Origin: an uncultured Actinomycetes bacterium
GTDB taxonomy: Bacteria > Actinomycetota > Acidimicrobiia > Acidimicrobiales > Microtrichaceae
Direction of reading: 5' to 3'
Assembly (NCBI GenBank): GCA_903941145.1
Contig: CAJANQ010000343.1
Span: 1-8,419 of the forward strand
Length of the DNA stretch: 8,419 bases
Shown: positions 1-7,550 of the stretch, piece after piece
Layout of the letters: each line of letters begins with the position of its first letter
Numbering within the stretch: position 1 is the stretch's first letter
Notes under the pieces: model-generated
Seen by the model: the letters and a program-made list of their open reading frames with translations, nothing else
Told to the model about the DNA's origin: nothing
Database searches by the model: none
Program-made: the position numbers and the translations under genes

Positions 1-1084
1 CGGTCCTGGCCTTGGCGCCCTCGAGCAGACGCAGGGGACCGTCGTAGCCGAGCAGGTGCAGCAGGCCGTCGAGCACCACGTCGGGCTGGAGCCGGGGCAC
101 GGTCCGGGCCACGGCCTCCACCGCGACACGCAGCTTGGCAACCGCGTCCTCCCGGGGGGCGTCGCGGCCCACGCCGAACCCGGACCGGATGGCCTCGGCG
201 AGGGGCCAGAACGGGTTGGCCTCGCCATAGGGGACGCACCGGCCGGCAAGCACGAGCACCTCGTCCTCGACCGCGAGCTGGTCGGTGAGCTCGTTGGCGA
301 GGCGCTGTTTGCCCAGGCCGGCCTCGCCGACGACCACCAACGTCTGGCCACGCCGGTGCCGCAGCGACAGCCGGGCGGTGGTCAGCAGCAGATCGAGCTC
401 GGCCTCGCGGCCGACCAGCGGCGTGCGGCGACGACGCGGCCGGTAGCCGGGCGGCAGCAACGGCGAGGTTGCGACCCACACGTCGACCGGCACCTCCCGG
501 CCCTTGGCCTGGAGCGGACCGAGCTCGTCGTAGGCCACCACCTGGTGCGTGGCGCGGAAGGTGGACTCGGCCACGCGGACCTGCCCCGGCTCGGCCGAGG
601 TCTGCAGCCGCGACGCCGTGTTCATGACGTCACCCATTGCCGTGTAGTCGCCGCCGGCGCGCAGGGCACCCGTGAGGACCTCACCGGTGTTCAGCCCCAC
701 GCGGAGGTGCAGCGGGGTGTCAGTCTCGGCCGCGTACTCGGCGGTCACGTCCTGCATCCGCAGCGCGGCGCGCACGGCACGCTCTGCGTCGTCCTCGTGG
801 GCCACCGGCGCGCCGAACAGTGCCACGACCGCGTCGCCGACGATCTTGTCGACCTGGCCGCCGTGGTCGTGGACGACCCGGACCAGGCGTTCGAAGAGCT
901 GGTCGACCAGGAGCTTCACGTCCTCGGGGTCGCGGTGCTCCGCGAGCGAGGTGAACCCCACCAGGTCGGCGAACAGCACGGTGACCACCCGCCGTTCCTC
1001 GACCGGCTTGGTCAGCGAGCGGCCGCAGGACGAGCAGAAGCGGGCCTCCGAGGGGTTGTCGCCGCCGCACTGGTCGCACTTCAT
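1..1084 (-). CDS. Zinc ribbon / class III adenylate cyclase / P-loop NTPase signalling protein (3' end outside window)
   Basis: Reading leftward from ATG at 1084, the frame stays open for 361 codons and leaves the window, so only the N-terminal part is visible. Residues 1-22 form a short zinc ribbon (C3, C6, C17, C20). Residues about 31-205 are a class III nucleotide cyclase domain. It has the first metal Asp in FADLVGFT (D40), the second metal Asp in KIVGDAVVALFG (D84), purine-specifying K80 and D152, and the transition-state pair N155/R159 in GDVMNTASRL. This set predicts an active ATP-to-cAMP cyclase. From about residue 221 a PLVGREAEL motif opens an AAA/STAND-type NTPase region, with a P-loop GEAGLGKQR at 253-261 where Gln260 replaces the usual Ser/Thr. 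Family members of this design are cytosolic, often near 1000 residues, and usually end in TPR-like repeats; that part is not visible. No Shine-Dalgarno precedes the ATG, and a -10-like TATGCT lies 10 bases upstream, so translation may be nearly leaderless. The ligand sensed is unknown. Confidence 0.93.
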   Translation of the reverse strand, partial: MKCDQCGGDNPSEARFCSSCGRSLTKPVEERRVVTVLFADLVGFTSLAEHRDPEDVKLLVDQLFERLVRVVHDHGGQVDKIVGDAVVALFGAPVAHEDDAERAVRAALRMQDVTAEYAAETDTPLHLRVGLNTGEVLTGALRAGGDYTAMGDVMNTASRLQTSAEPGQVRVAESTFRATHQVVAYDELGPLQAKGREVPVDVWVATSPLLPPGYRPRRRRTPLVGREAELDLLLTTARLSLRHRRGQTLVVVGEAGLGKQRLANELTDQLAVEDEVLVLAGRCVPYGEANPFWPLAEAIRSGFGVGRDAPREDAVAKLRVAVEAVARTVPRLQPDVVLDGLLHLLGYDGPLRLLEGAKART

Positions 1085-1093
1085 CGCGGGGCC

Positions 1094-1099
1094 AGCATA
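1094..1099 (-). promoter_or_regulatory. Possible -10 element for the cyclase gene
   Basis: On the minus strand the hexamer TATGCT matches the TANNNT core of actinobacterial housekeeping -10 boxes. Its last base is 10 nt upstream of the A of the ATG at 1084, which would put transcription start about 3 nt before the start codon. That fits the lack of a ribosome binding site. No convincing -35 box is seen at 16-18 bp spacing, so this is a tentative call. Confidence 0.3.
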
Positions 1100-1212
1100 C
1101 GAGTACCGGCCGGACAGCGACTCAGGGGTTGGCACCTCGATGGACGACCGGGCAGCGCCGGGGGTCGGGGGTACTTGTCTCGCGGGGCCGCGGGCACGAC
1201 GATGTCCCCCTG

Positions 1213-2874
1213 ATGAGTACGACCACCGGGGGCGACGGCAGCCCGACCACGACTGCCGACGACCAGGTGGCGACCGCCGGCGGCTCGGGCTGGGTACAGC
1301 GGCACTGGGTCGGGCTCCTGGCCGCGGTCTCCGCGCTGGCGGTGCTGGTCGGCAACGTGCACGGCATCGCGACCGGCGACGACGGCGTCGGCTACCGGGC
1401 CATTGCCGACTCACTCATTTCTGGCAACGGGCTCGGCTACTTCCTCGAGCGGCCCCTCACGATCTGGCCGCCGCTCTGGCCGTCGCTCATGGCCGCACTG
1501 GCGTGGGCGACCCCGCTCAGCACCACGGGCGCGGCGATCCTCCTCAACGCCCTGACCGTTGCGGCCGCCGTGCTCGTCGGACACCGCCTGCTGTCCCGCT
1601 TGGTGCTGGACCAGCACCTCGTGCTGCTCGGCACGCTCGTGATCGGTCTCGGTTCCTCGACCATCGGGTTCGGCCACCTGCTCATGACCGACTTCGCCTT
1701 CGCGGTCGTCGTCATGTGCCTGCTGCTGACGCTCCTCACCGCGCAGGAGCGCACCGCCTGGTGGTGGCCCGGGGTCGCAGGGCTCTGGGTGTGGGTCGGG
1801 TTCGGGCTGCGCTACGTGGCGGTCGCGCTCGTCGGGATCGGCGGGCTGTGGCTGCTGCTCGACGGCAGCCGGAAGTTCGTGACACGGGTCGGCCGTGCGG
1901 CGCTCTTTGGCGCGGTGTCGGTCCTGGTCCCCGTGCTGTGGATGGTCCGCAACCACAGCCTCGACGGCACCTACACCGGTGAGCGCTACCCCTCGGCGCG
2001 TGGTCTGGTCGACAACGCGTTCGACATCGTGGCCACCCTCGGCCGGTTCCTGCTGCCGGGCGTGGCCAACGGGTTCGACAAGGTCTGGGCCGCCGTCGGG
2101 CTCATGGGGCTGGCCGCGGCGGTCGTCGTCGTGTGGCAGGTGCTCGGTGCGCCCCGCACCGTCGCCGGGGTCGAGCGCAGCGGCACCGGTCGGCCGTCAC
2201 TCCTCCTCCGCGTGAACCGGGCGTGGGCCGTGCTCGGACGGGGCCCCGGCCTGCTGTTCCTCACTGCGGTGCTCTACCTGACCTACATGCTCTACGTGCG
2301 GTCGACCACAGCGCTCAACCAGCTCGACCTACGCCTCCTGAACCCGGCCTACTTCCCGCTGCTGACGCTCGGCCTGGTGGTCGTCGACTCGACCCGTGCG
2401 CTGGGGCCGGACTCGGCGCAGCCCTGGCACCGGCGGGGAGTCCTGGCCGCACGCATCTGGGCCGGCGCCAACGTCCTGGCGGGCGTTGCGGGGCTGCTCC
2501 TGTTCCTGTCGGGCAACCAGTTCTTCAACGGCAACTACTCGGCCGACACGTTCGTCGAGGTGCGCAACAACCCCGCCCTCGACGCGCTCCCGGCGGGCTG
2601 CCGCACCTACTCCAACCTGCCCAACGGGCTCTACCCCGCGGTCGAGGCGAAGTGGAGCCCCCGCCGCACCGGCCTGGAGTCGAACGAGCAGGTCGACGAC
2701 CTCGAACGGCTCGAGCCCACGCTCGCCACGCGCCCCACCTGCCTGGTCTGGATCGACGCGGAGCCCCGCTACGGGCACCTCTGGCCACTCGCCCAGCTCA
2801 AGGCCGAGCTCGACCTGCAACAGCTCGCGACCTCCGGCGACGTGACCGTCTACCGGATGCTCCCCCGCGGCTGA
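1213..2874 (+). CDS. GT-C-type polytopic membrane glycosyltransferase (putative)
   Basis: A 553-residue membrane protein with about ten or more hydrophobic segments, the first at residues 32-52. It is followed by an outward loop carrying adjacent acidic residues (D56, D57), then Y61 and a WPPLWP motif at 85-90. An Asp-rich first loop, a Pro-rich segment before the second helix and a late R-L-x-x-P segment before a membrane helix (near 2332-2352) are the pattern of GT-C enzymes of the ArnT/PMT/mannosyltransferase type. These use polyprenyl-phosphate sugars on the outer face of the membrane. About 95 C-terminal residues after the last helix are soluble and probably extracytoplasmic, with two cysteines (C463, C510) that could pair. 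I chose the in-frame ATG at 1213. A TTG at 1129 would add 28 residues without membrane or domain character, with AGGGG touching the codon and so too close to serve it. The ATG also lacks a clear Shine-Dalgarno. Donor and acceptor cannot be read from sequence. The GT2 gene 67 bases downstream suggests a shared envelope-glycan role. Confidence 0.75.
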   Translation: MSTTTGGDGSPTTTADDQVATAGGSGWVQRHWVGLLAAVSALAVLVGNVHGIATGDDGVGYRAIADSLISGNGLGYFLERPLTIWPPLWPSLMAALAWATPLSTTGAAILLNALTVAAAVLVGHRLLSRLVLDQHLVLLGTLVIGLGSSTIGFGHLLMTDFAFAVVVMCLLLTLLTAQERTAWWWPGVAGLWVWVGFGLRYVAVALVGIGGLWLLLDGSRKFVTRVGRAALFGAVSVLVPVLWMVRNHSLDGTYTGERYPSARGLVDNAFDIVATLGRFLLPGVANGFDKVWAAVGLMGLAAAVVVVWQVLGAPRTVAGVERSGTGRPSLLLRVNRAWAVLGRGPGLLFLTAVLYLTYMLYVRSTTALNQLDLRLLNPAYFPLLTLGLVVVDSTRALGPDSAQPWHRRGVLAARIWAGANVLAGVAGLLLFLSGNQFFNGNYSADTFVEVRNNPALDALPAGCRTYSNLPNGLYPAVEAKWSPRRTGLESNEQVDDLERLEPTLATRPTCLVWIDAEPRYGHLWPLAQLKAELDLQQLATSGDVTVYRMLPRG

Positions 2875-2941
2875 GGTCACGCGCGGTCGCCGGACCGGCA
2901 CTATCCGCCACTTTGCGCCGAAAGGGTGCGAACATTCCGTT

Positions 2942-4090
2942 GTGTTGCACCGCACGGGGGACGTGCCACCTCGATTCAGCGTGATCATCGCGGTCCAGGA
3001 CCGCGAGGACGTCGTCGGGCGTGCAGTGGCCGGAGTGCTGGCCCAGACCTTCGTGGACCTCGAGGTCGTCGTGGTCGACGACGGCTCCACCGACGACAGC
3101 GTCGCCGCCGCCCGTGCCGTGGCCGACTCCCGGGTCCGCATCGTGCGCCAGGAGCGCGCCGGCATCGCCGCAGCCCGGACCTCTGGCCTGCAGCGGGCGA
3201 CGGGCGACTGGATCATGGTGCTCGACCCCGACGACGAGGTCGCCGCCGGCTGGCTCGCCCGCATGGGCCGGATCATCGACGCCACCGGCGCCGCGCTCGT
3301 CAGTTGCGCCGGCGAGCACCGTCACCTCGACGCCTCCACCTCCGAGATCGAGCCGATGCCGGTCGGTCCCGCCGGGATGCGGGCCACCGTCAGCTTCCGG
3401 ACCGGCGCCTTCACCACGACCCGCGACCGGCTGCTCGAGGTCGGTGGCTTCGGCGGCCCCGGCGACACCGAGTCGCTCACCGAGGTCGGCCTGAAGCTCC
3501 TGGGCTCGGTCGGCGACCACGGCGCCAAGGTCACGCACACCCCCGAGGTGCTGGTCCGCTGGAACGAGCGTGAGGTCGGCCCGGTCCCCGAGGGCGACGC
3601 CCTTCGGCTGCGCTGGGCACTGCAGGGCCTCGAGGCGCTGGCCCGCACGCCGATCCCCGACGGCGACATGCTGACCCGGTACGCCACGGTCGGCGGTGTG
3701 GCCGCGGCCCGCATGCGCGACCACAAGGAGGCCCGTCGCCTCCTGCTCCTGGCCCGCCGTGCGCAGCCGACCGAGGTCAAGAACTGGGCCCGCTGGGCGG
3801 TCGCCTGGGTCTCCCCGCTGTCGGACCGCATCTGGCTGCCCGGTGGCGCCGAGGCTGCGGTCCGGGCCGACGGGCACACGACCGTCGCCGACGACGTCGC
3901 CGCCGTGCCCGACCATCTCGTGGTCGACGCCCGCGCCGGCCTGGACGACGCGGCCGACGACGTGCACGTGATCGGACCGCTCCTGCCGCTCGCCACAGAC
4001 GAGGCAGCCTCCGAGAGCGAGCCGGCCGGAATGGTCGCCGCCACACCGGCGTTGACCGTCTCCGAGCCCACCACCGACGACCCCCGGTAG
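2942..4090 (+). CDS. GT2 family glycosyltransferase with acidic C-terminal tail
   Basis: A 382-residue soluble protein opening with a GT-A fold: FSVIIAVQDRED at 12-23, the nucleotide-binding VVDDGSTDDS at 44-53, GIAAARTSGL at 74-83 and the metal-binding DXD in VLDPDDE (D95-x-D97). This is the GT2 pattern, which transfers a sugar from a nucleotide-sugar donor in the cytosol. The region where GT2 enzymes normally carry the ED catalytic base reads SLTEVGLKLL, so the Asp appears replaced by Val182 after Glu181. Residues about 210-305 are helical and Arg/Ala/Leu-rich. The last 70 or so residues (from about 310) are Ala/Asp/Glu-rich, of low complexity and probably disordered. The start is GTG at 2942; a TTG at 2945 or GTG at 2963 would remove 1 or 7 residues without touching the domain. 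No good Shine-Dalgarno precedes any of them. The gene lies 67 bases after the GT-C gene on the same strand, so co-transcription is plausible. The sugar and acceptor are unknown. Confidence 0.85.
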   Translation: MLHRTGDVPPRFSVIIAVQDREDVVGRAVAGVLAQTFVDLEVVVVDDGSTDDSVAAARAVADSRVRIVRQERAGIAAARTSGLQRATGDWIMVLDPDDEVAAGWLARMGRIIDATGAALVSCAGEHRHLDASTSEIEPMPVGPAGMRATVSFRTGAFTTTRDRLLEVGGFGGPGDTESLTEVGLKLLGSVGDHGAKVTHTPEVLVRWNEREVGPVPEGDALRLRWALQGLEALARTPIPDGDMLTRYATVGGVAAARMRDHKEARRLLLLARRAQPTEVKNWARWAVAWVSPLSDRIWLPGGAEAAVRADGHTTVADDVAAVPDHLVVDARAGLDDAADDVHVIGPLLPLATDEAASESEPAGMVAATPALTVSEPTTDDPR

Positions 4091-4099
4091 GCTCCATCT

Positions 4100-4122
4100 G
4101 GCCGTCGGTGCGCCGACCGGCC
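4100..4122 (+). terminator. Hairpin between the GT2 gene and the ABC operon, possible terminator
   Basis: Ten bases after the GT2 stop, GGCC-GTCGG (4100-4108) pairs with CCGAC-C-GGCC (4113-4122) across a TGCG tetraloop, giving 9 GC-rich base pairs with one bulged C. No T-run follows, as is common for actinobacterial terminators, so it could be an L-shaped terminator or just a leader structure of the ABC operon. Its place between two functionally different gene groups supports termination. Confidence 0.4.
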
Positions 4123-4136
4123 ACCAAGGCCACCAC

Positions 4137-4143
4137 AGGGAGA
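4137..4143 (+). promoter_or_regulatory. Ribosome binding site of the ABC ATPase gene
   Basis: AGGGAGA sits 7 bases before the ATG at 4151 and is one of the two clear Shine-Dalgarno sequences in the window. It fixes this start. The two following genes lack a comparable site and probably depend on coupled translation. Confidence 0.7.
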
Positions 4144-4150
4144 ACGCCGG

Positions 4151-4897
4151 ATGTCCACCAGTGAGCAGACCACCTTCGCCGCCGCGGGCGCCGTCGACGC
4201 CGTCAAGGTCTACGGCGAGGGCGACACCGAGGTCCGGGCGCTCGACGGTGTCACCGCCACGTTCGAGCGGGGCAAGTTCACTGCCATCATGGGCCCGTCG
4301 GGCTCCGGCAAGTCCACGCTCATGCACTGTCTCGCCGGCCTGGACCGACTGTCGACCGGCCGTGTGTTCGTGGGCGACACCTACCTCGACGACCTGTCCG
4401 AGGCCCAGCTCACCGAGCTGCGCCGCGACAAGATCGGGTTCGTCTTTCAGGCGTTCAACCTGATCCCCACGCTCTCGGCCCTCGAGAACGTGACGCTCCC
4501 GATGGACCTGGCCGGCCGCAAGCCCGACCAGGAGTGGCTCGACCAGGTGATCGACACCGTCGGACTGCGTCCCCGGCTCACCCACCGTCCGTCCGAGCTC
4601 TCCGGCGGCCAGCAGCAGCGCGTTGCCGTGGCCCGGGCCCTGGCCAGCCAGCCCGAGATCGTCTTTGCCGACGAACCCACCGGCAACCTGGACTCCCGCT
4701 CCGGCGGCGAGCTGCTGCAGTTCATGCGCCACGCCGTGAGCGACCTGGGCCAGACCATCGTGATGGTCACCCACGACCCCACTGCAGCGGCGTACGCCGA
4801 CCGGGTGGTGTTCTTGGCCGACGGCCGCATCGTGAGCGAGATGACAGAGCCGACTGCGGCCCGCGTCCTCGACCTCATGAAGCAGCTGGGCGACTGA
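4151..4897 (+). CDS. ABC transporter ATP-binding protein, MacB/LolD type
   Basis: A complete 248-residue nucleotide-binding subunit. Motifs in order: Walker A GPSGSGKST at 48-56, Q-loop FVFQAFNLIPTLSALENV with Q100, signature LSGGQQQR at 150-157, Walker B IVFADEPTGNLD with D174 and catalytic E175, and the H-loop TH at 207-208. The wording around the Q-loop and the PTGNLDS stretch is that of the MacB/LolD/FtsE subfamily (ABC 3.A.1.122/125-like), whose partners are FtsX-fold permeases. Such transporters act mechanically on periplasmic or membrane substrates, or export peptides and lipids, rather than importing small solutes. The N-terminus has about 14 extra residues before the first strand. 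The permease gene follows one base after the stop, so the two should form one complex at the inner face of the membrane. No periplasmic adaptor (MacA-like) gene is visible. The substrate cannot be predicted. Confidence 0.96.
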   Translation: MSTSEQTTFAAAGAVDAVKVYGEGDTEVRALDGVTATFERGKFTAIMGPSGSGKSTLMHCLAGLDRLSTGRVFVGDTYLDDLSEAQLTELRRDKIGFVFQAFNLIPTLSALENVTLPMDLAGRKPDQEWLDQVIDTVGLRPRLTHRPSELSGGQQQRVAVARALASQPEIVFADEPTGNLDSRSGGELLQFMRHAVSDLGQTIVMVTHDPTAAAYADRVVFLADGRIVSEMTEPTAARVLDLMKQLGD

Positions 4898-4898
4898 C

Positions 4899-7550
4899 AT
4901 GCTCCGGATCGCCCTCAAGGACCTCTTGGCGCGCAAGCGCCGCCTGGTCACGACGTCCGTCGCCATTGCGCTCGGCATCGCCTTTTTGACCGGTACCCAG
5001 CTGCTGTCGGGCATCCTGTCCGACTCCATCAAGTCGCTGGTCGGCGACACCTACGACGGCATTGACGCGGTCGTGCGGTCGTCCAAGGTCCAGGAGGTGG
5101 GGTTCGGCAACGAGATCCGCACGCCCGTACCCGAGGGGCTCGCCGGACAGGTCGCTGAAGTGGGCGGTGTGCGCGCCTCGAGCGGGATCGTCGAGACCAT
5201 CACGGCCCAGCTCGTGGGCAAGGACGGCAAGATCGTCGGCTCATCGTTCGGTCCGCCGACCATCGTCTACAACTGGGTCGAGGACCCGCAGCTCCGGTTC
5301 GGCACGCTGCGAGAGGGCACCGGCCCGAAGAGCGACGGCGAGATCGTGCTCGACTTTGGCTCAGCCAAGGACGGGGGCTACAAGATCGGCGACACCGTGA
5401 CGGTGGCGGGCCAGACGCAGACCGAGCAGTTCAAACTGGTTGGCCTCACCGGGCTCGGCAAAGACGGCAAGGACTCGGGCGGCGCCAAGTCGCTGCAGTT
5501 CACCACGCCGGTCGCCCAACGGATCGGGCAGATCCCGGGCGAGTTCTCCTACATCGTGGCGGCGGCCGACGAGGGGCTGAGCCAGGACGAGCTGGCCAAG
5601 GCCATCTCCGCCGCGCTCCCCGGCGAGCAGGTCGTCACAGGTGAACGGTTCTCCACGGAGAACCAGGAGTCGATCTCGCAGTTCGTCGACATCCTCGGCA
5701 CGTTCGTGAGCGTGTTCGGGTACATCGCGATCTTCGTGGCGTGCTTCATCATCTACAACACGTTCTCGATCATCGTCGCCCAGCGCACGCGTGAGACCGC
5801 ACTGCTCAGGGCCGTCGGCGCACGACGGCGGCAGGTGCTCGCCGCCACCATGCTCGAGGCTGTCGTGATCGGCCTGGTGTCGTCGGTGCTCGGCCTGATC
5901 CTCGGCGCCTTCCTGGGCACTGGGCTGGCCAAGGCGTTCAGCTCGTCGTTCTCCGTGAAGGGCGGGATACCGCCGATCACGGCCGGCACCGTCATCCTGG
6001 CGTTCGTCATCGGCGTCGGGGTCACCGTCCTCTCAGCGGTGTTCCCGGCCTGGCGCTCCACCAAGGTCCCGCCCATCGCAGCGCTGTCCGAGGTGTCGGT
6101 CGACCGGTCCGACGTGTCGCGCTCCCGCCTGGTGTGGGGCATCGTCATGCTGGCGCTCGGCGGCGTGCTCATGGCGCTCGGCCTCACCGACACCGGCCCC
6201 AACCCGATCGGCGAGGTCGGCGCCTCGGCGCTGCTGATCCTGGTGGCCGTCGCCCTCGTGCTCGGACCGCTCATCGCTGCGCCCATGAGCCGCGTCCTGG
6301 CCATCCCCTTCGCCGCCGGCGGACGCATCACCGGTCGCCTCGCCGGCGAGAACGCGGCCCGCAACCCCAAGCGCACCGCGGCCACGGCGGCGGCGCTGAC
6401 CATCGGCGTCACGCTCGTGACCGTGATCGCCATCCTGGCGGCGTCGCTCAAGGCGAGCATCGACAACACCATCACCAACTCGCTCAAGGCCGACCTGGTG
6501 GTCAACACCACCACCTTCGCAATCGGCACCGGCATCCCGGCCAACATCGCGGACCAGGTGGCGACGACGCCCGGCGTCAAGATCGCGTCGCCGGTGCGGT
6601 TCGGCCCGGTCCGGCTGACCGACGCCGCCGGCAAGAAGTACGCGAAGGACAACCCCGAGAAGAAGGGCCCGGGCGCCGGCCTATCCGGCACCGCCGACAC
6701 GGCGCCGTCGGGTGAGGACTCGTTCATGCTGGGCGTCGACCCCGCCACCTTCTTCGAGGTCCTGGACCTGGGCACGCTCGACGGCTCGCCCAAGGACATG
6801 GCCGCCGGCACGTTCGCCACGACCCGGAAGACCGCCGAGGAGCGCGGCTGGAAGTTGGGCGACAAGGTCCCGATGTTCTTCGCCCGGTCCGGCGAGCAGG
6901 AGCTCGAGCTGAAGGTGATCGCCCAGCGCGACATCGGCCAGTCGTCGCTCTACCTGCCCTTGACCACCTTCGAGCAGGTCGTGCCGCCGGGCTTCAACAT
7001 CGACAACGCGATCTACGTCGTGGCCGACTCCCAGGCCGACATCCCGTCGGTCCAGAAGTCCCTCGACGCGCTGGTGAAGGACCTGCCGACCATCAAGGTC
7101 CAGGACCTGCAGGAGTACGCCCAGTCGCAGGCCGGGCCGCTCAACACCATCGTGCTGGTCATCTACGGCCTGCTGGCGCTGGCGATCATCATCGCCCTGG
7201 TCGGCATCGCCAACACGCTCGGCCTGTCGATCCTGGAGCGCACCAAGGAGCTGGGGCTCCTGCGTGCGGTGGGCATGACCAAGAAGCAGCTGCGCCGGTC
7301 GATCCGCCAGGAGGCCGCGATCGTGGCCGTGTTCGGCACCCTTCTGGGTCTGGTCATCGGCATTGCGTTCTCTGTGGCCCTGAGCATCGTGATCACCGCC
7401 GACAACCCGGACATCTTCAGCTACCAGCTGCCGATCCCGACGCTGGTCGCCATCACGGTGATCGGTGCGCTCGCCGGCGTGCTCGCCGCCATCCTCCCGG
7501 CCCGCCGGGCGGCACGGCTGAACCCGCTCACCGCCATCTCGAGCGTCTGA
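4899..7550 (+). CDS. FtsX/MacB-type ABC transporter permease, duplicated core
   Basis: An 883-residue permease with two repeats of the MacB layout in one chain. Repeat one has a helix at about residues 13-33 after a basic LARKRR stretch, an extracytoplasmic domain to about 255, and an FtsX core of three helices at about 261-397 with the conserved RTRETALLRAVGARRRQV coupling region. Two extra helices at about 411-464 link the halves. Repeat two starts at about 475 (GENAARNPKRTA, helix at 493-518). It has a second extracytoplasmic domain, then FtsX core two from about 746 to the end, with ERTKELGLLRAVGMTKKQ and the closing PARRAARLNPLTAISSV. One chain with two cores can pair with an ATPase dimer. 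This size and order are usual for actinobacterial exporters of this class. No Cys-rich or enzymatic insert is seen. The start ATG is one base after the ATPase stop without a strong Shine-Dalgarno, and the stop overlaps the next start (TGATG), so expression is coupled on both sides. Confidence 0.95.
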   Translation: MLRIALKDLLARKRRLVTTSVAIALGIAFLTGTQLLSGILSDSIKSLVGDTYDGIDAVVRSSKVQEVGFGNEIRTPVPEGLAGQVAEVGGVRASSGIVETITAQLVGKDGKIVGSSFGPPTIVYNWVEDPQLRFGTLREGTGPKSDGEIVLDFGSAKDGGYKIGDTVTVAGQTQTEQFKLVGLTGLGKDGKDSGGAKSLQFTTPVAQRIGQIPGEFSYIVAAADEGLSQDELAKAISAALPGEQVVTGERFSTENQESISQFVDILGTFVSVFGYIAIFVACFIIYNTFSIIVAQRTRETALLRAVGARRRQVLAATMLEAVVIGLVSSVLGLILGAFLGTGLAKAFSSSFSVKGGIPPITAGTVILAFVIGVGVTVLSAVFPAWRSTKVPPIAALSEVSVDRSDVSRSRLVWGIVMLALGGVLMALGLTDTGPNPIGEVGASALLILVAVALVLGPLIAAPMSRVLAIPFAAGGRITGRLAGENAARNPKRTAATAAALTIGVTLVTVIAILAASLKASIDNTITNSLKADLVVNTTTFAIGTGIPANIADQVATTPGVKIASPVRFGPVRLTDAAGKKYAKDNPEKKGPGAGLSGTADTAPSGEDSFMLGVDPATFFEVLDLGTLDGSPKDMAAGTFATTRKTAEERGWKLGDKVPMFFARSGEQELELKVIAQRDIGQSSLYLPLTTFEQVVPPGFNIDNAIYVVADSQADIPSVQKSLDALVKDLPTIKVQDLQEYAQSQAGPLNTIVLVIYGLLALAIIIALVGIANTLGLSILERTKELGLLRAVGMTKKQLRRSIRQEAAIVAVFGTLLGLVIGIAFSVALSIVITADNPDIFSYQLPIPTLVAITVIGALAGVLAAILPARRAARLNPLTAISSV

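Noticed and set aside
1175..1203. A possible plus-strand promoter (TTGTCT, 17 bases, GACGAT) before the GT-C gene
   Set aside because: The -10 half matches the consensus at only three of six positions, so it is not strong enough to annotate.
1129..1212. An upstream TTG start for the GT-C gene adding 28 residues
   Set aside because: The only SD-like bases (AGGGG) touch the TTG, which is too close. The extra residues are Arg/Gly-rich with no membrane or domain character, and the ATG at 1213 is in frame.
56..1213. A 385-codon plus-strand open frame opposite the cyclase gene
   Set aside because: The minus strand encodes a zinc ribbon, cyclase and P-loop with all key residues. The plus-strand product is Gly/His/Arg/Val-rich and shows no domain.
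672..1982. A 436-codon plus-strand open frame crossing from the cyclase into the GT-C gene
   Set aside because: It overlaps two supported genes out of frame and its product is Arg/Ala/Gly/Pro-rich low complexity.
2884..2897. A small hairpin CGGTC-GCCG-GACCG after the GT-C stop, considered as a terminator
   Set aside because: It has only five base pairs and no T-run. Such stems are frequent by chance at this GC content, and the next gene on the strand is 67 bases from the stop.
2798..5050. A 750-codon open frame on the minus strand across the GT2 and ABC genes
   Set aside because: It lies antisense to two genes with clear, complete family motifs. Its product is Gly/Val/Leu/Asp/Glu/Arg-rich without domains, a known by-product of high-GC codon usage opposite ABC ATPases.
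5753..6934. A 393-codon minus-strand open frame inside the permease gene
   Set aside because: It is fully antisense to a well-supported FtsX permease. The product is Ser/Thr/Ala/Pro/Arg-rich and has no recognisable fold.
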